From positions 310,001 through 374,000 of the forward strand of contig NZ_QLMC01000002.1 in NCBI RefSeq assembly GCF_003259745.1: DNA of 64,000 bases, in the 5' to 3' direction. Source of the stretch: Larkinella arboricola (GTDB lineage Bacteria > Bacteroidota > Bacteroidia > Cytophagales > Spirosomataceae). A program made the translations under genes and the position numbers. Shown here piece by piece: positions 52,333-60,059 of the stretch (within the stretch, counting starts at the first letter, position 1; each line of letters begins with the position of its first letter). The notes below the pieces were generated by a model. It had not been told where the DNA came from and made no database searches. It worked only from the letters and a program-made list of their open reading frames with translations.

Positions 52333-53160
52333 TTAGTTACGGTTCTGAAATTCGTTCATCATTTTCTGGCGCATGTCGGCCATGGCTTTCTGCCGGATCG
52401 TGTTCAGTTCATCGGATGTTACCACCTGAGCGTCTTTGGGCGGCATTACGTCTCTTTCCGTAACGCTCCCCTCCGCAATTTTTGTTGCTTTGTACGCTTC
52501 ATTATCGCTCTCAATTTGCAGGACCACACCCTTTTCGGGCGTCAGACCCGGGATGGGCGAGTACGTAAACGGCAATTCGGTGGTGTACCATACTGTATAA
52601 GTCAGGTTTCGGAACGGAACCGTTGCTTTCTGGCAGGTATAACCCGCAATTTTTTTTGTTTTGCCGGATGGCTGCCAGCCGGTTTCCCGTTTCAGGGGGA
52701 GTTCGGTCTGGTACTGTTTCGTTACCGAATCTTTTCGGATGGTTACTACTTCAACGGTTTTTTGCGCAGCGAGGTCCAGAAAGACCGTCCGCTCAAAGGG
52801 GCGGCCATTGACATTCCGGTTTTCGCGCCCTTCCGGACCGCCAGGGCCACCCGGTCCGCCATCCTGCCTAAACTGCCGGACCACCATTCCGCCCGTGTTG
52901 CGGTCCTGTTCTTCCTTGCCGTAGTTACCGGAAAAAATAAAATACTGCGTAAACGACCGGGTTTCGGGGATGTCAACGGCGGGGGCGTCGGCGCTACCGG
53001 GCCGGATTTCCTGCCCATTGATTACAATCCGCAGTTGCGAAAGGTCAACCTTTTGCATGACTTCATACGTAATCCGGCCGGATTGGGGCTGGGCAAAAGC
53101 CGTCTGGCCGACCAGACTCAGGCCCGTGAGAACACTAACGACGAATTGAAACGGTTTCAT
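52333..53160 (-). CDS. GLPGLI family protein, 275 aa
   Basis: Signal peptide (VVSVLTGLSLVGQTAFAQP), followed by the GLPGLI layout: an early ITYEVMQKV, a central KKIAGYTCQKATV, then WYTTELPFTYSPIPGLTPEKGVVLQIE, where PIPGL is the name-giving motif. The C-terminal tail is charged and Met-rich (RQKAMADMRQKMMNEFQNRN), and a Gly/Pro/Asp-rich loop near 95-110 may bind metal. Periplasmic. Function unknown; the family nearly always sits with a TonB-type barrel gene, as here. Divergent from a histidine kinase, with TGTTA repeats in between. Confidence 0.93.
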   Translation of the reverse strand: MKPFQFVVSVLTGLSLVGQTAFAQPQSGRITYEVMQKVDLSQLRIVINGQEIRPGSADAPAVDIPETRSFTQYFIFSGNYGKEEQDRNTGGMVVRQFRQDGGPGGPGGPEGRENRNVNGRPFERTVFLDLAAQKTVEVVTIRKDSVTKQYQTELPLKRETGWQPSGKTKKIAGYTCQKATVPFRNLTYTVWYTTELPFTYSPIPGLTPEKGVVLQIESDNEAYKATKIAEGSVTERDVMPPKDAQVVTSDELNTIRQKAMADMRQKMMNEFQNRN

Positions 53161-53229
53161 ACGAAATTAGATGGAAAACTGGGTTACAAAAAGGACGAAG
53201 CAAAGATGCAGGGCGGGCTTGTAAAGCAC

Positions 53230-53259
53230 TGTTATTTAGTGTTAAGTAGTGTTAACGGC
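53230..53259. promoter_or_regulatory. Three-copy TGTTA array, 10-bp phased, in a divergent promoter
   Basis: TGTTATTTAG, TGTTAAGTAG and TGTTAACGGC follow each other at exactly 10 bp (starts 53230, 53240, 53250). The array lies between the GLPGLI gene and the histidine kinase, just upstream of each one's promoter-like sequence. Phased direct repeats are the usual binding sites of OmpR/PhoB-type regulators, and one is encoded in this operon. Confidence 0.6.
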
Positions 53260-53292
53260 TTTGGGAAGCCACCGGAAAAGCTGGTATTTTTG
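53260..53292 (+). promoter_or_regulatory. Candidate promoter of the histidine kinase operon
   Basis: TTTG at 53260-53263 and TATTTTTG at 53285-53292, 21 bases apart, give a good match to the Bacteroidota TTTG/TAnnTTTG promoter. The -7 element ends 6 bp before the kinase ATG, so the leader is very short. Confidence 0.6.
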
Positions 53293-53298
53293 ACGGAT

Positions 53299-54750
53299 AT
53301 GAAACAGCGCATTCGGTCGATCTTTGTTCTGATGACGGTTTGTATCCTGGGCGTCGTGGCTTTTCAGGGGTATTGGCTTTATACCAGCTATCAGCTTCAT
53401 GAACAGCAGTTTCGGCGGGCGGTTCGGGGGGCGTTTATCTCGGCCGTCGAAAAACAGCAGTTTAACGACGCCCAGCAGTTGTTTCAGGGCGAAACGCCGG
53501 ATGGCAAAAAGCGTTGGCGGTTCCGTTTTCGGGAGCGGGAGCCGGACGATGCCGCGGAAGAACGCCTTGTTGTTAACCATCTGAGAGACAGTATTTACGT
53601 GCGGACGAACGGGTCCAGAATAAACGTGCGGGTGCTGCGGCAATCCGGCAACCGAATTTTCATTGACACCCTGGCCCGGAAAATTTCCGACCGGCTCATC
53701 GTCGACTGGATGGGCGGACACCGTTTCGACCTGAAAAAGTTTGATTCAACCTACCGGGCGGATCTGCGGCTGCGGGATGTGGACGTGGTTTACCAACTGG
53801 ACACGATTCAGTTGAAACCGGAGCTGTTCCGGAAGCAGATGGAAACTCAGGCGAGCCCCGAATGGCCCGTCAAAACCCCGCCCATGCCGATTAATCCGGT
53901 TAAAAATCAGTTTCTGCAAGCGTCGTTTGCCAGTCCGGCGGGTTATATTCTGCGAAAGATGAGTTGGCCGCTGGTGGGGTCGGCATTGTTGCTGGCCCTG
54001 ACAACCTGGTGCTTCCTTTACATGCTTTCGACGATTCTGAGGCAGAAAAAGCTGTCGGAAATCAAGAACGATTTCATCAACAACATGACCCACGAGCTAA
54101 AAACGCCTATCGCCACGGTATCAGCGGCTGTGGAAGCCCTCCAGCATTTTGGCGCACTGAACGATGCGGCAAAAACGCAGGCGTATCTGGGTATTTCGAG
54201 AAATGAACTGCAACGGCTATCCGATCTGGTGGAGAAGGTGCTGAACATGGCGGTTGAGGAAAAGAAGGAACTGGAACTGCACCGCGAATGGCTCAACCCC
54301 GCCGAACTGATTCAGGAAGTGGTTGAAAATCATCAATTGAAAGCGCGGTCCGGCGTTTCGGCCAAGTCTGTGGAGATTGACGTGTCGGGTGAGCCGGAAA
54401 ACGCTCCCGTCCGGGCCGACCGGCTGCACATCGGCAACGCGATCAACAACCTGATTGATAATGCCATCAACTATTCGCCGGATTCGGTTCGGATTCAGAT
54501 CAGGAGCCGCATTGATGCGCAGGGCTGGCAACTATCGGTGCAGGACAACGGTAACGGCATTCCGAAAGCCTACCACGAAGCCATCTTCGACCGGTTTTTC
54601 CGGGTTCCAACCGGGAACCTGCATCCGGTCAAGGGGTTTGGACTGGGGCTCTCGTATGTCCGGCAAGTGGTTGAGAAACACGGCGGGCGCATTGAGGTGT
54701 CGAGCGAACCGGGGCGCGGGAGTGAATTTGTGATCTGGATTCCGAATTAG
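53299..54750 (+). CDS. Sensor histidine kinase, 483 aa
   Basis: Membrane sensor of a two-component system. TM1 at about 7-29, a periplasmic sensor domain of about 190 residues, TM2 at about 221-246. HisKA with His265 in FINNMTHELKTPIATVSAAVEAL-type sequence, then the catalytic domain: N-box NAINNLIDNAINY (380-391), G1 DNGNGIP (416-422), F-box FDRFFRVP, G2 GFGLGLSYV (446-454). Start chosen at MKQRIRSIFVLMT, since the open frame further up overlaps the GLPGLI gene antisense. Followed by its regulator gene after 109 bp. Divergent partner genes suggest it reports on the outer membrane or on metals. Confidence 0.95.
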   Translation: MKQRIRSIFVLMTVCILGVVAFQGYWLYTSYQLHEQQFRRAVRGAFISAVEKQQFNDAQQLFQGETPDGKKRWRFRFREREPDDAAEERLVVNHLRDSIYVRTNGSRINVRVLRQSGNRIFIDTLARKISDRLIVDWMGGHRFDLKKFDSTYRADLRLRDVDVVYQLDTIQLKPELFRKQMETQASPEWPVKTPPMPINPVKNQFLQASFASPAGYILRKMSWPLVGSALLLALTTWCFLYMLSTILRQKKLSEIKNDFINNMTHELKTPIATVSAAVEALQHFGALNDAAKTQAYLGISRNELQRLSDLVEKVLNMAVEEKKELELHREWLNPAELIQEVVENHQLKARSGVSAKSVEIDVSGEPENAPVRADRLHIGNAINNLIDNAINYSPDSVRIQIRSRIDAQGWQLSVQDNGNGIPKAYHEAIFDRFFRVPTGNLHPVKGFGLGLSYVRQVVEKHGGRIEVSSEPGRGSEFVIWIPN

Positions 54751-54762
54751 CAATTTAAGGGC

Positions 54763-54844
54763 ATTTCGCAGCGTTGAGCGGAGCGTAAAAGAGCTAGGTA
54801 GACTCCGCTTTCCTCTGAAAAACCTCCGCTAAACTTCGCGAAAT
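54763..54844. repeat. Intergenic imperfect palindrome between kinase and regulator
   Basis: The arms at 54763-54783 and 54824-54844 match as reverse complements at 17 of 21 positions; the inside has further CTCCGC/CTCTG-type units. It sits in the 109-bp gap of a two-component operon and could dampen expression of the regulator relative to the kinase. Confidence 0.6.
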
Positions 54845-54859
54845 AGCTCTCCTGAAAAT

Positions 54860-55537
54860 ATGCCAACCCTACTTTTAATCGAAGATGAACTCTCCCTGGG
54901 CATGATTGTCCGCGACAGCCTGGAAGCCCGGGGTTTTACGGTCCTGTATGCCGCCGATGGCGAGGAGGGATATACGTTGTTTCGGGAACACCAGCCCGAT
55001 GCGGTGGTGGCCGACGTGATGATGCCCAGACTCGACGGTTTTTCGCTGGCCGGGCGCATCCGACAAACCGACCCCGACGTTCCGATTATCTTCCTGACGG
55101 CCCGTTCGCAGACCGCCGATGTAGTGCGCGGTTTTGAGTTGGGCGGCAACGATTACCTCAAAAAACCGTTCAGCATCGACGAGCTGATTGTCCGGATCAA
55201 AGCCCTCCTGAACCGCAACCGGACGGTCCGCCCGGCTGCACCGGATCGCTTGCCGATTGGAAAGTACCAGTTCGATTATCCCAAACAGAAACTGGCGTTG
55301 GACGGAAAGGAAATACCGATGTCGCACCGCGAAGCCGAGCTGTTGAAGCGGCTTTATGAGCAACGCAATCAGGTGCTGGAACGCTCCGCCGTGCTGCTCG
55401 ACCTGTGGGGTGACGACAGTTTTTTCAATGGCCGGAGCCTCGACGTGTTTATCACCCGTTTGCGTCGGTATCTGAAAGACGACCCGCAGGTGCAGATTGT
55501 GAATGTGCGGGGAATTGGGTATAAGCTGATTGTGTGA
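54860..55537 (+). CDS. OmpR/PhoB-type response regulator, 225 aa
   Basis: Receiver domain: acidic pair IEDE (7-10), phosphoacceptor Asp52 (VVADVMMPRLDG), Thr80 (IIFLTARS), Lys101 (YLKKPF). Winged-helix output domain from about 130 (LDGKEIPMSHREAELLKRLYEQRNQVLERS; recognition part FFNGRSLDVFITRLRRYLKDD; wing VNVRGIGYKLIV). Partner of the kinase before it. The 10-bp-phased TGTTA array upstream of the operon is its likely binding site. The stop is 4 bp from the end of the convergent next gene. Confidence 0.96.
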   Translation: MPTLLLIEDELSLGMIVRDSLEARGFTVLYAADGEEGYTLFREHQPDAVVADVMMPRLDGFSLAGRIRQTDPDVPIIFLTARSQTADVVRGFELGGNDYLKKPFSIDELIVRIKALLNRNRTVRPAAPDRLPIGKYQFDYPKQKLALDGKEIPMSHREAELLKRLYEQRNQVLERSAVLLDLWGDDSFFNGRSLDVFITRLRRYLKDDPQVQIVNVRGIGYKLIV

Positions 55538-55541
55538 AGTT

Positions 55542-56321
55542 TCAGGCCCCTTCCTCCGCCGAAGGGAGTTGGGATGAGGCACCCTGTTCGCTCAACCAGT
55601 GGCTGGCGTCGGCATTCGGGTTTTCGCGGAGGTAACGGGCCAGACGGTGGGCGGTTTCAAACGAAAACTGCGGCACCAGATCCACAATCGGATACTGATA
55701 CACCATGCCTGGTTTATTGGATTTTACCTTCTTGACTTTCAGCAGAAACGGCAGATACTGCACACTGCCGAATAGTTTTTTGTATTCATCGAATTTATTA
55801 CGCAGGTTCGGAATGGTTGTCTGGACGGCCCGGGTGCTGAATTGCCAGTAGCCCAGCAGCGGTATTTCCCGAATCACAAACCGCAGGGTCAGCACCGGCA
55901 ACCACCGGATGAGTTTGGCTTTGGACGGATGCAGGTTCTTCTGCAAAAATGCAACGGTTTCGTCCTTGATCTGCGGACGTCGTTCGGTAGTAGTGACGGC
56001 GTATTTTTTCAGTTCGTCGTTCCAGATATGAAAGGTATGGTTGTCGCCGTAGCCGAAGAGCTTGCCATCGATGGTCCGAATTTCCAGCCGTTCGTTACAA
56101 ACAATTTCCTCCTGATCGGAATAAAACAGAATGGGAAGTTCGTTGATGGTTTCGCCGTACATTTTATGGACAACTTCCGCATGATCCCCGCGGATCCGAA
56201 AACTGTCAATGCTGCTGGGGACAACCTGACCTGACCGCTCCACTTTCTCCCCTACGGCAATTCGTCCTAATTCCGTCAGCGCCGACGGCTGCGATGGGTT
56301 GCTGTCCGATTGAATACGCAT
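55542..56321 (-). CDS. Phage recombination-directionality-factor-like protein (Gp3-type), 259 aa
   Basis: Starts MRIQSDSNPSQPSALTELGR; the codons before it do not look coding. The opening ALTELGRIAVGEKVE, PSSIDSFRIRGDHAEVVHKMYGE and LPILFYSDQEEIVCNERLEIR resemble the family of phiC31 Gp3-like recombination directionality factors, also common as chromosomal genes in Bacteroidota and actinobacteria, where the task is unknown. The later part (ETVAFLQKNLHPSKAKLIRWLPVLTLRFVIREIP) also fits that family as I recall it. No integrase or other phage gene is near. This is recognition from memory and could be wrong; otherwise a conserved hypothetical protein. Confidence 0.45.
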   Translation of the reverse strand: MRIQSDSNPSQPSALTELGRIAVGEKVERSGQVVPSSIDSFRIRGDHAEVVHKMYGETINELPILFYSDQEEIVCNERLEIRTIDGKLFGYGDNHTFHIWNDELKKYAVTTTERRPQIKDETVAFLQKNLHPSKAKLIRWLPVLTLRFVIREIPLLGYWQFSTRAVQTTIPNLRNKFDEYKKLFGSVQYLPFLLKVKKVKSNKPGMVYQYPIVDLVPQFSFETAHRLARYLRENPNADASHWLSEQGASSQLPSAEEGA

Positions 56322-56499
56322 CGTGTTGTTTACATTCGATTCTATGGACAAATATAGGCATTCGGACAAAAGGAACCCTCATATTAGAATAGAACGTAAT
56401 TTTGGCTTGTTCAATCCGTTTTCAGGTTTATAAACGCGTGTCGTTGGCTGGCATTACGCTGAGAAAGGCGGGTTTCATGATTTTTCGTCTGGTAAAAAA

Positions 56500-57270
56500 G
56501 TGCAGGATATACAAAACAAACCGCCCCAGCGCATCATTTCCGTGGTGCCCTCCCAAACCGAACTGCTCTTTGATCTGGGACTGGATCAGGAAATTGTGGG
56601 CGTTACGAAGTTCTGCGTTCATCCGGGCGATAAAGTCAAGCGTAAAACCGTTGTGGGCGGCACCAAAACGCTGCACCTCGACCGGATTCATGCCCTGAAA
56701 CCGGATTTTATCCTCGCCAACAAGGAAGAAAATACCCGCGAACAAATGGAAGAATTGCAGCGGCATTACCCTGTTCACATCACCGATATGCAGACCGTTA
56801 CCGACGCGCTGGCGATGATTCGGGAGGTGGGGAATCGGGTGGGGCGTGGGTCGGAAGCCGGGCGGATGGCGGAGCAGATTGCCGCTTCGTTCCATGGTTT
56901 TCGTCCGGCGGATAACCGTTCCGGGCCAACCGTGGCCTATTTTATCTGGCGAAAACCGTATATGGTGGCGGCCAATGATACCTTTATTCATTCCATGCTG
57001 GAAATGGCCGGTTTTCGGAATGCGTTTGCCGAACGGAGTCGCTATCCCGAAATTTCCGAAACCGATCTGCAAACCGCCCGGCCCGACCTGATTTTTCTGT
57101 CGTCAGAACCGTACCCCTTTGCGGAGAAACACCAGAGCGAATTAAAGCAAATCTGCCCGACGGCGCGGGTGCTGCTCGTTGATGGCGAGTTGTTTAGCTG
57201 GTACGGCAGCCGGATGCTGAAAGCCGCTGACTACATGCTGAAATTGCGGCAAAAACTTGGTTTACAGTAA
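56500..57270 (+). CDS. BtuF-like helical-backbone metal-chelate binding protein, 256 aa
   Basis: Periplasmic binding protein fold of the cobalamin/siderophore class III type: RIISVVPSQTELLFDLGLDQEIVGVTKFC near the N-terminus, GGTKTLHLDRIHALKPDFILANKEEN, a long backbone helix, then VAANDTFIHSMLEMAGFRNAFAE and ARPDLIFLSSEPYPF. GTG start; no signal peptide or lipobox is visible, which is typical of some Bacteroidota members of this family but leaves location open. No ABC transporter gene is beside it. Its stop overlaps the convergent next gene by 9 bp. Confidence 0.85.
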   Translation: MQDIQNKPPQRIISVVPSQTELLFDLGLDQEIVGVTKFCVHPGDKVKRKTVVGGTKTLHLDRIHALKPDFILANKEENTREQMEELQRHYPVHITDMQTVTDALAMIREVGNRVGRGSEAGRMAEQIAASFHGFRPADNRSGPTVAYFIWRKPYMVAANDTFIHSMLEMAGFRNAFAERSRYPEISETDLQTARPDLIFLSSEPYPFAEKHQSELKQICPTARVLLVDGELFSWYGSRMLKAADYMLKLRQKLGLQ

Positions 57271-58533
57271 AACCGTCCGGGTTTTGCCATCGGAGATGCG
57301 GGCAGATTTAATGGCTCCCGTTCCCTGAAAATAATAGCGAACGCCGACAATCTTGCCCGGATTGCCATCAACTGGCCCTTCGTACGCCCGCTGGCCGTTT
57401 ACCAAAACCGTCACCCGTTTGTCTTTTACTTCGCAGCGCATCCGCACCCAATCCGAGAAATCGACGCCGAAACCGGAGAGGTCGTTGGTTTTGCCCGAAA
57501 CCGAAGTTCCGGCAAACGACAGCGTCAGCTGGCCTACGCAGCCCTTGACGGAGAGAGGAATAAAGTGCATACCGTTAGAGCACAACAGCATAATGCCGGT
57601 CTGCTGACACACGGCTTCGTTGCGGTTGAAGGTGCTTTTCAATTCGGTTTCAAACACAAAATTACGGCCCGATACGTCGCCCAGCGGCTGAACGTAATGC
57701 AGGCTGACCGAAGGAACGGTTTGCTGGAGGTTGATGCCCTGCCCGCTCAGGTCGGCTTCGGTCAGGGCGACGGTTTTATGGCGGTAAATCTGTTGGTGCG
57801 GAAAGTAAACCGGAATCGAGTCGTAGTTGATTGTGCCAAGCCAGCCGTCGGTCGTGATGTAAAGGTCGTGTTCCTTTACAATGGAATCGTTCATCACGAG
57901 TTTGGCGCGAAAATAACCGGGGTAATAATACGTGCTGGCGTAATGGTGACCGCCTTTTTCGACCCGAAACCGCAACTTCGGATTCCAGCTCTGCTGAATA
58001 AAAACACTGTCGGCATTGGAATCGCCCGCGTCATAATCAAACAAAACCGTGTTGGGGAGTCCCCGGGTCACCGGTCGGCTGCTAAACGAAATGGCGCCGT
58101 ATTCTAACGGTTTGACCCGGTTCTGAAAGGCCCAGATGCCGACTAGTCCCGCCACGAACAATAGCCCGATCACCCACGGCCAGCGGCTGGCGGGCAAACG
58201 GTTTGGCGCAACCCGAACGGGTGGTTCGGGAGCGGAACGAACGGGTTCGACGGTATGGACGGCCGGAGCCGGTTGCCTAAACGACCGCCAGTTCTGGTAG
58301 CCCACAAACTGCGCCAGGGTGTTGAGCGTCGTGGCCGTGGGCGCACTGTCGTAGCGGACTTTGCCCCAGATTCGTTTCAGGGTGCTGACGCTGAGGGAAA
58401 CGCCCGTTTCGGCAAAAATGCGTTCGCTCAGGGCTTCGAAATCCCCGTTCTGCCACTGCTGGCCAGCGCCCCAGCCTAATTTTTCTTCGATCAGCGACCG
58501 GCACTGCTGCAAATTGTCGTCTTCCGAGTGCAT
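57262..58533 (-). CDS. Membrane-anchored protein with N-terminal DNA-binding-like domain, 423 aa
   Basis: Residues about 10-85 are helical and read like a helix-turn-helix unit (ISLSVSTLKRIWGKVRYDSAPTATTLNTLAQFVGY-like spacing: VSTLKRIWGKV then TATTLNTLAQFVGYQNW). A Pro/Val-rich linker leads to one transmembrane helix (117-136), after which about 285 residues would be periplasmic: beta-rich, with a lectin-like second half (NFVFETELKSTF, WVRMRCEVKDKRVTVLVNGQRAYEG). A cytoplasmic DNA-binding domain joined to a periplasmic sensor recalls ToxR/CadC-type one-component regulators, though the family is not one I can name. Overlaps the BtuF-like stop by 9 bp. Confidence 0.65.
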   Translation of the reverse strand: MHSEDDNLQQCRSLIEEKLGWGAGQQWQNGDFEALSERIFAETGVSLSVSTLKRIWGKVRYDSAPTATTLNTLAQFVGYQNWRSFRQPAPAVHTVEPVRSAPEPPVRVAPNRLPASRWPWVIGLLFVAGLVGIWAFQNRVKPLEYGAISFSSRPVTRGLPNTVLFDYDAGDSNADSVFIQQSWNPKLRFRVEKGGHHYASTYYYPGYFRAKLVMNDSIVKEHDLYITTDGWLGTINYDSIPVYFPHQQIYRHKTVALTEADLSGQGINLQQTVPSVSLHYVQPLGDVSGRNFVFETELKSTFNRNEAVCQQTGIMLLCSNGMHFIPLSVKGCVGQLTLSFAGTSVSGKTNDLSGFGVDFSDWVRMRCEVKDKRVTVLVNGQRAYEGPVDGNPGKIVGVRYYFQGTGAIKSARISDGKTRTVLL

Positions 58534-58654
58534 TGATAATCAGCGTGAATCAACTTGAACAGATTTGAACAAGGGCCGACGTTTCAACTTTTAGCGGTTT
58601 TCTGCACCTTTGTCCGGTCCATTATTCCTTTCAACCAAAGTTACGTAAACCATC

Positions 58655-59170
58655 ATGAAAAAAATGCTCATTTTCACAACATTACTGCTGATTGCTCAAG
58701 TGACGTTTGCGCAGGATGACAAGTCCAAACGGCCCAGCCCGCCCGCGCAGGCCCGGCAAACCGTGGGCGGCAAAACCGTCACAATCGACTACAGCCAGCC
58801 GTCGGTAAAAGGCCGGAACGTCTGGGACCCCGCCGGCAAGGTAGCCCCCGCCGGGCAGGTCTGGCGAACCGGTGCAAACGAAACGACGACCATCGAGTTT
58901 TCCGACGACGTTACACTGGAAGGCAAGCCGGTGGCGAAAGGCAAATACGCCCTGTTTACCATTCCCGGCGAAAAAGACTGGACGATCATTCTAAACAAAA
59001 CCATCAAGTGGGGTGCCTTCAGCTACAAGCAGAATGAGGACGTTCTGCGTGTGACGGTTCCGGCCCGAAAAGCACCCGCTTTTCAGGAAAAATTCACCAT
59101 CGATATCACACCGAATGGCGTTGTTTCGCTGGCCTGGGCCGATACAAAAGTTGATTTTAACGTGAAGTAA
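58655..59170 (+). CDS. DUF2911 family exported protein, 171 aa
   Basis: Signal peptide (MLIFTTLLLIAQVTFAQ), then the DUF2911 pattern: RQTVGGKTVTIDYSQPSVKGRN, GQVWRTGANETTTIEFSDDV, GKYALFTIPGEKDWTIILN. Small periplasmic beta protein of unknown role, usually present in several copies in this phylum. CACCTTTG about 43 bp upstream is a one-mismatch -7 element. Confidence 0.93.
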   Translation: MKKMLIFTTLLLIAQVTFAQDDKSKRPSPPAQARQTVGGKTVTIDYSQPSVKGRNVWDPAGKVAPAGQVWRTGANETTTIEFSDDVTLEGKPVAKGKYALFTIPGEKDWTIILNKTIKWGAFSYKQNEDVLRVTVPARKAPAFQEKFTIDITPNGVVSLAWADTKVDFNVK

Positions 59171-59298
59171 CCGTTTCAGTCAAACCGAACCCTGTCGCCA
59201 CAGCCTTCTTTTTCGCTGTTCAGGCGGGTGGCCATCGTCGGCCAGTGCCAGTGGGCAGACAGAACTCTGTAGGCTGGTTAATGATCCAATTCTTTACA

Positions 59299-59979
59299 AT
59301 GAAAAACCGTAACAACAAATACATACTCGCTTTATGGGCGGTTACACTGCTCAGCCTCCCACTGGCTAGTGCTCAGAAAAAAGATAGCGTGATCAATCTC
59401 GTCGCGTTAGCGAAACAAAACGGCTTCCGACTCGAAAACCGGACGTTGCAGGTGCTGACGGACGGAAACCGGCAGGGCGTTCGGCTGGACGAAAAACCGG
59501 ATGCAAATGAAGGCGTGGCCTGGCTGCCCAACACGACCTTCAGTCAGGGAACGATTGACGTGGATATACGGGGCAGAGATATTTTGCAGCGGAGTTTTGT
59601 CGGAATTGCCTTTCACGGTTCCGGCGAACGGAATTACGACGCGGTTTACTTCCGGCCATTCAATTTCCGGTCTGCTGATCCGGTTCGGCGGGTTCATGCC
59701 GTGCAGTATATTTCGCTGCCGAAACACGACTGGCCCGTTTTGCGCAAGGAGTTTCCCGACCAATACGAAAAAGGCATTGACCCGGCCCCCGACCCGAACG
59801 ACTGGTTTCACGCCCGAATTGTGGTCGACAACGAAACCATTCGGGTGTTTGTCAACGATAACGCCACGCCCAGTCTGACCGTCAGGAAGCTGAGCGACCA
59901 CCGGGAAGGGAACGTCGGATTATGGGTCGGTGCAACGTCTGGGGGCGATTTTGCCAACCTGACCATCACCCCGCCATGA
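59299..59979 (+). CDS. Exported concanavalin-like (LamG-type) lectin domain protein, 226 aa
   Basis: Signal peptide (YILALWAVTLLSLPLASAQ) from the ATG giving MKNRNNKYI; earlier in-frame starts lack a signal-peptide-like N-terminus. The mature part is one jelly-roll domain: TFSQGTIDVDIRGRD, VGIAFHGSGERNYDAVYFRPFNF, VQYISLPKHDWPVLR, WFHARIVVDNETIRVFVNDNA, VGLWVGATSGGDFANLTI. This is the layout of the 3-keto-disaccharide hydrolase/LamG-like group, but the catalytic residues are not evident, so binding only is safer. Ends before a strong two-way terminator. Confidence 0.8.
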   Translation: MKNRNNKYILALWAVTLLSLPLASAQKKDSVINLVALAKQNGFRLENRTLQVLTDGNRQGVRLDEKPDANEGVAWLPNTTFSQGTIDVDIRGRDILQRSFVGIAFHGSGERNYDAVYFRPFNFRSADPVRRVHAVQYISLPKHDWPVLRKEFPDQYEKGIDPAPDPNDWFHARIVVDNETIRVFVNDNATPSLTVRKLSDHREGNVGLWVGATSGGDFANLTITPP

Positions 59980-60003
59980 GGGTTAGGGTATAGTGTTTAT
60001 GCC

Positions 60004-60041
60004 AATAAAAAGGGCCTGCAAAATTACAGGCCCTTTTTATT
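60004..60041. terminator. Two-way terminator between convergent genes
   Basis: A perfect 15-bp stem with an 8-nt loop (arms 60004-60018 and 60027-60041; core AAAAAGGGCCTG). T-rich on both strands, so it can stop transcription from the lectin gene and from the frameshifted gene. Confidence 0.88.
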
Positions 60042-60059
60042 GCTTTGGCTTTTGACTCG

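Noticed and set aside
52516-53298. Upstream extension of the histidine kinase frame
   Set aside because: It runs antisense through the GLPGLI gene; the first membrane helix and the promoter fit the start at 53299.
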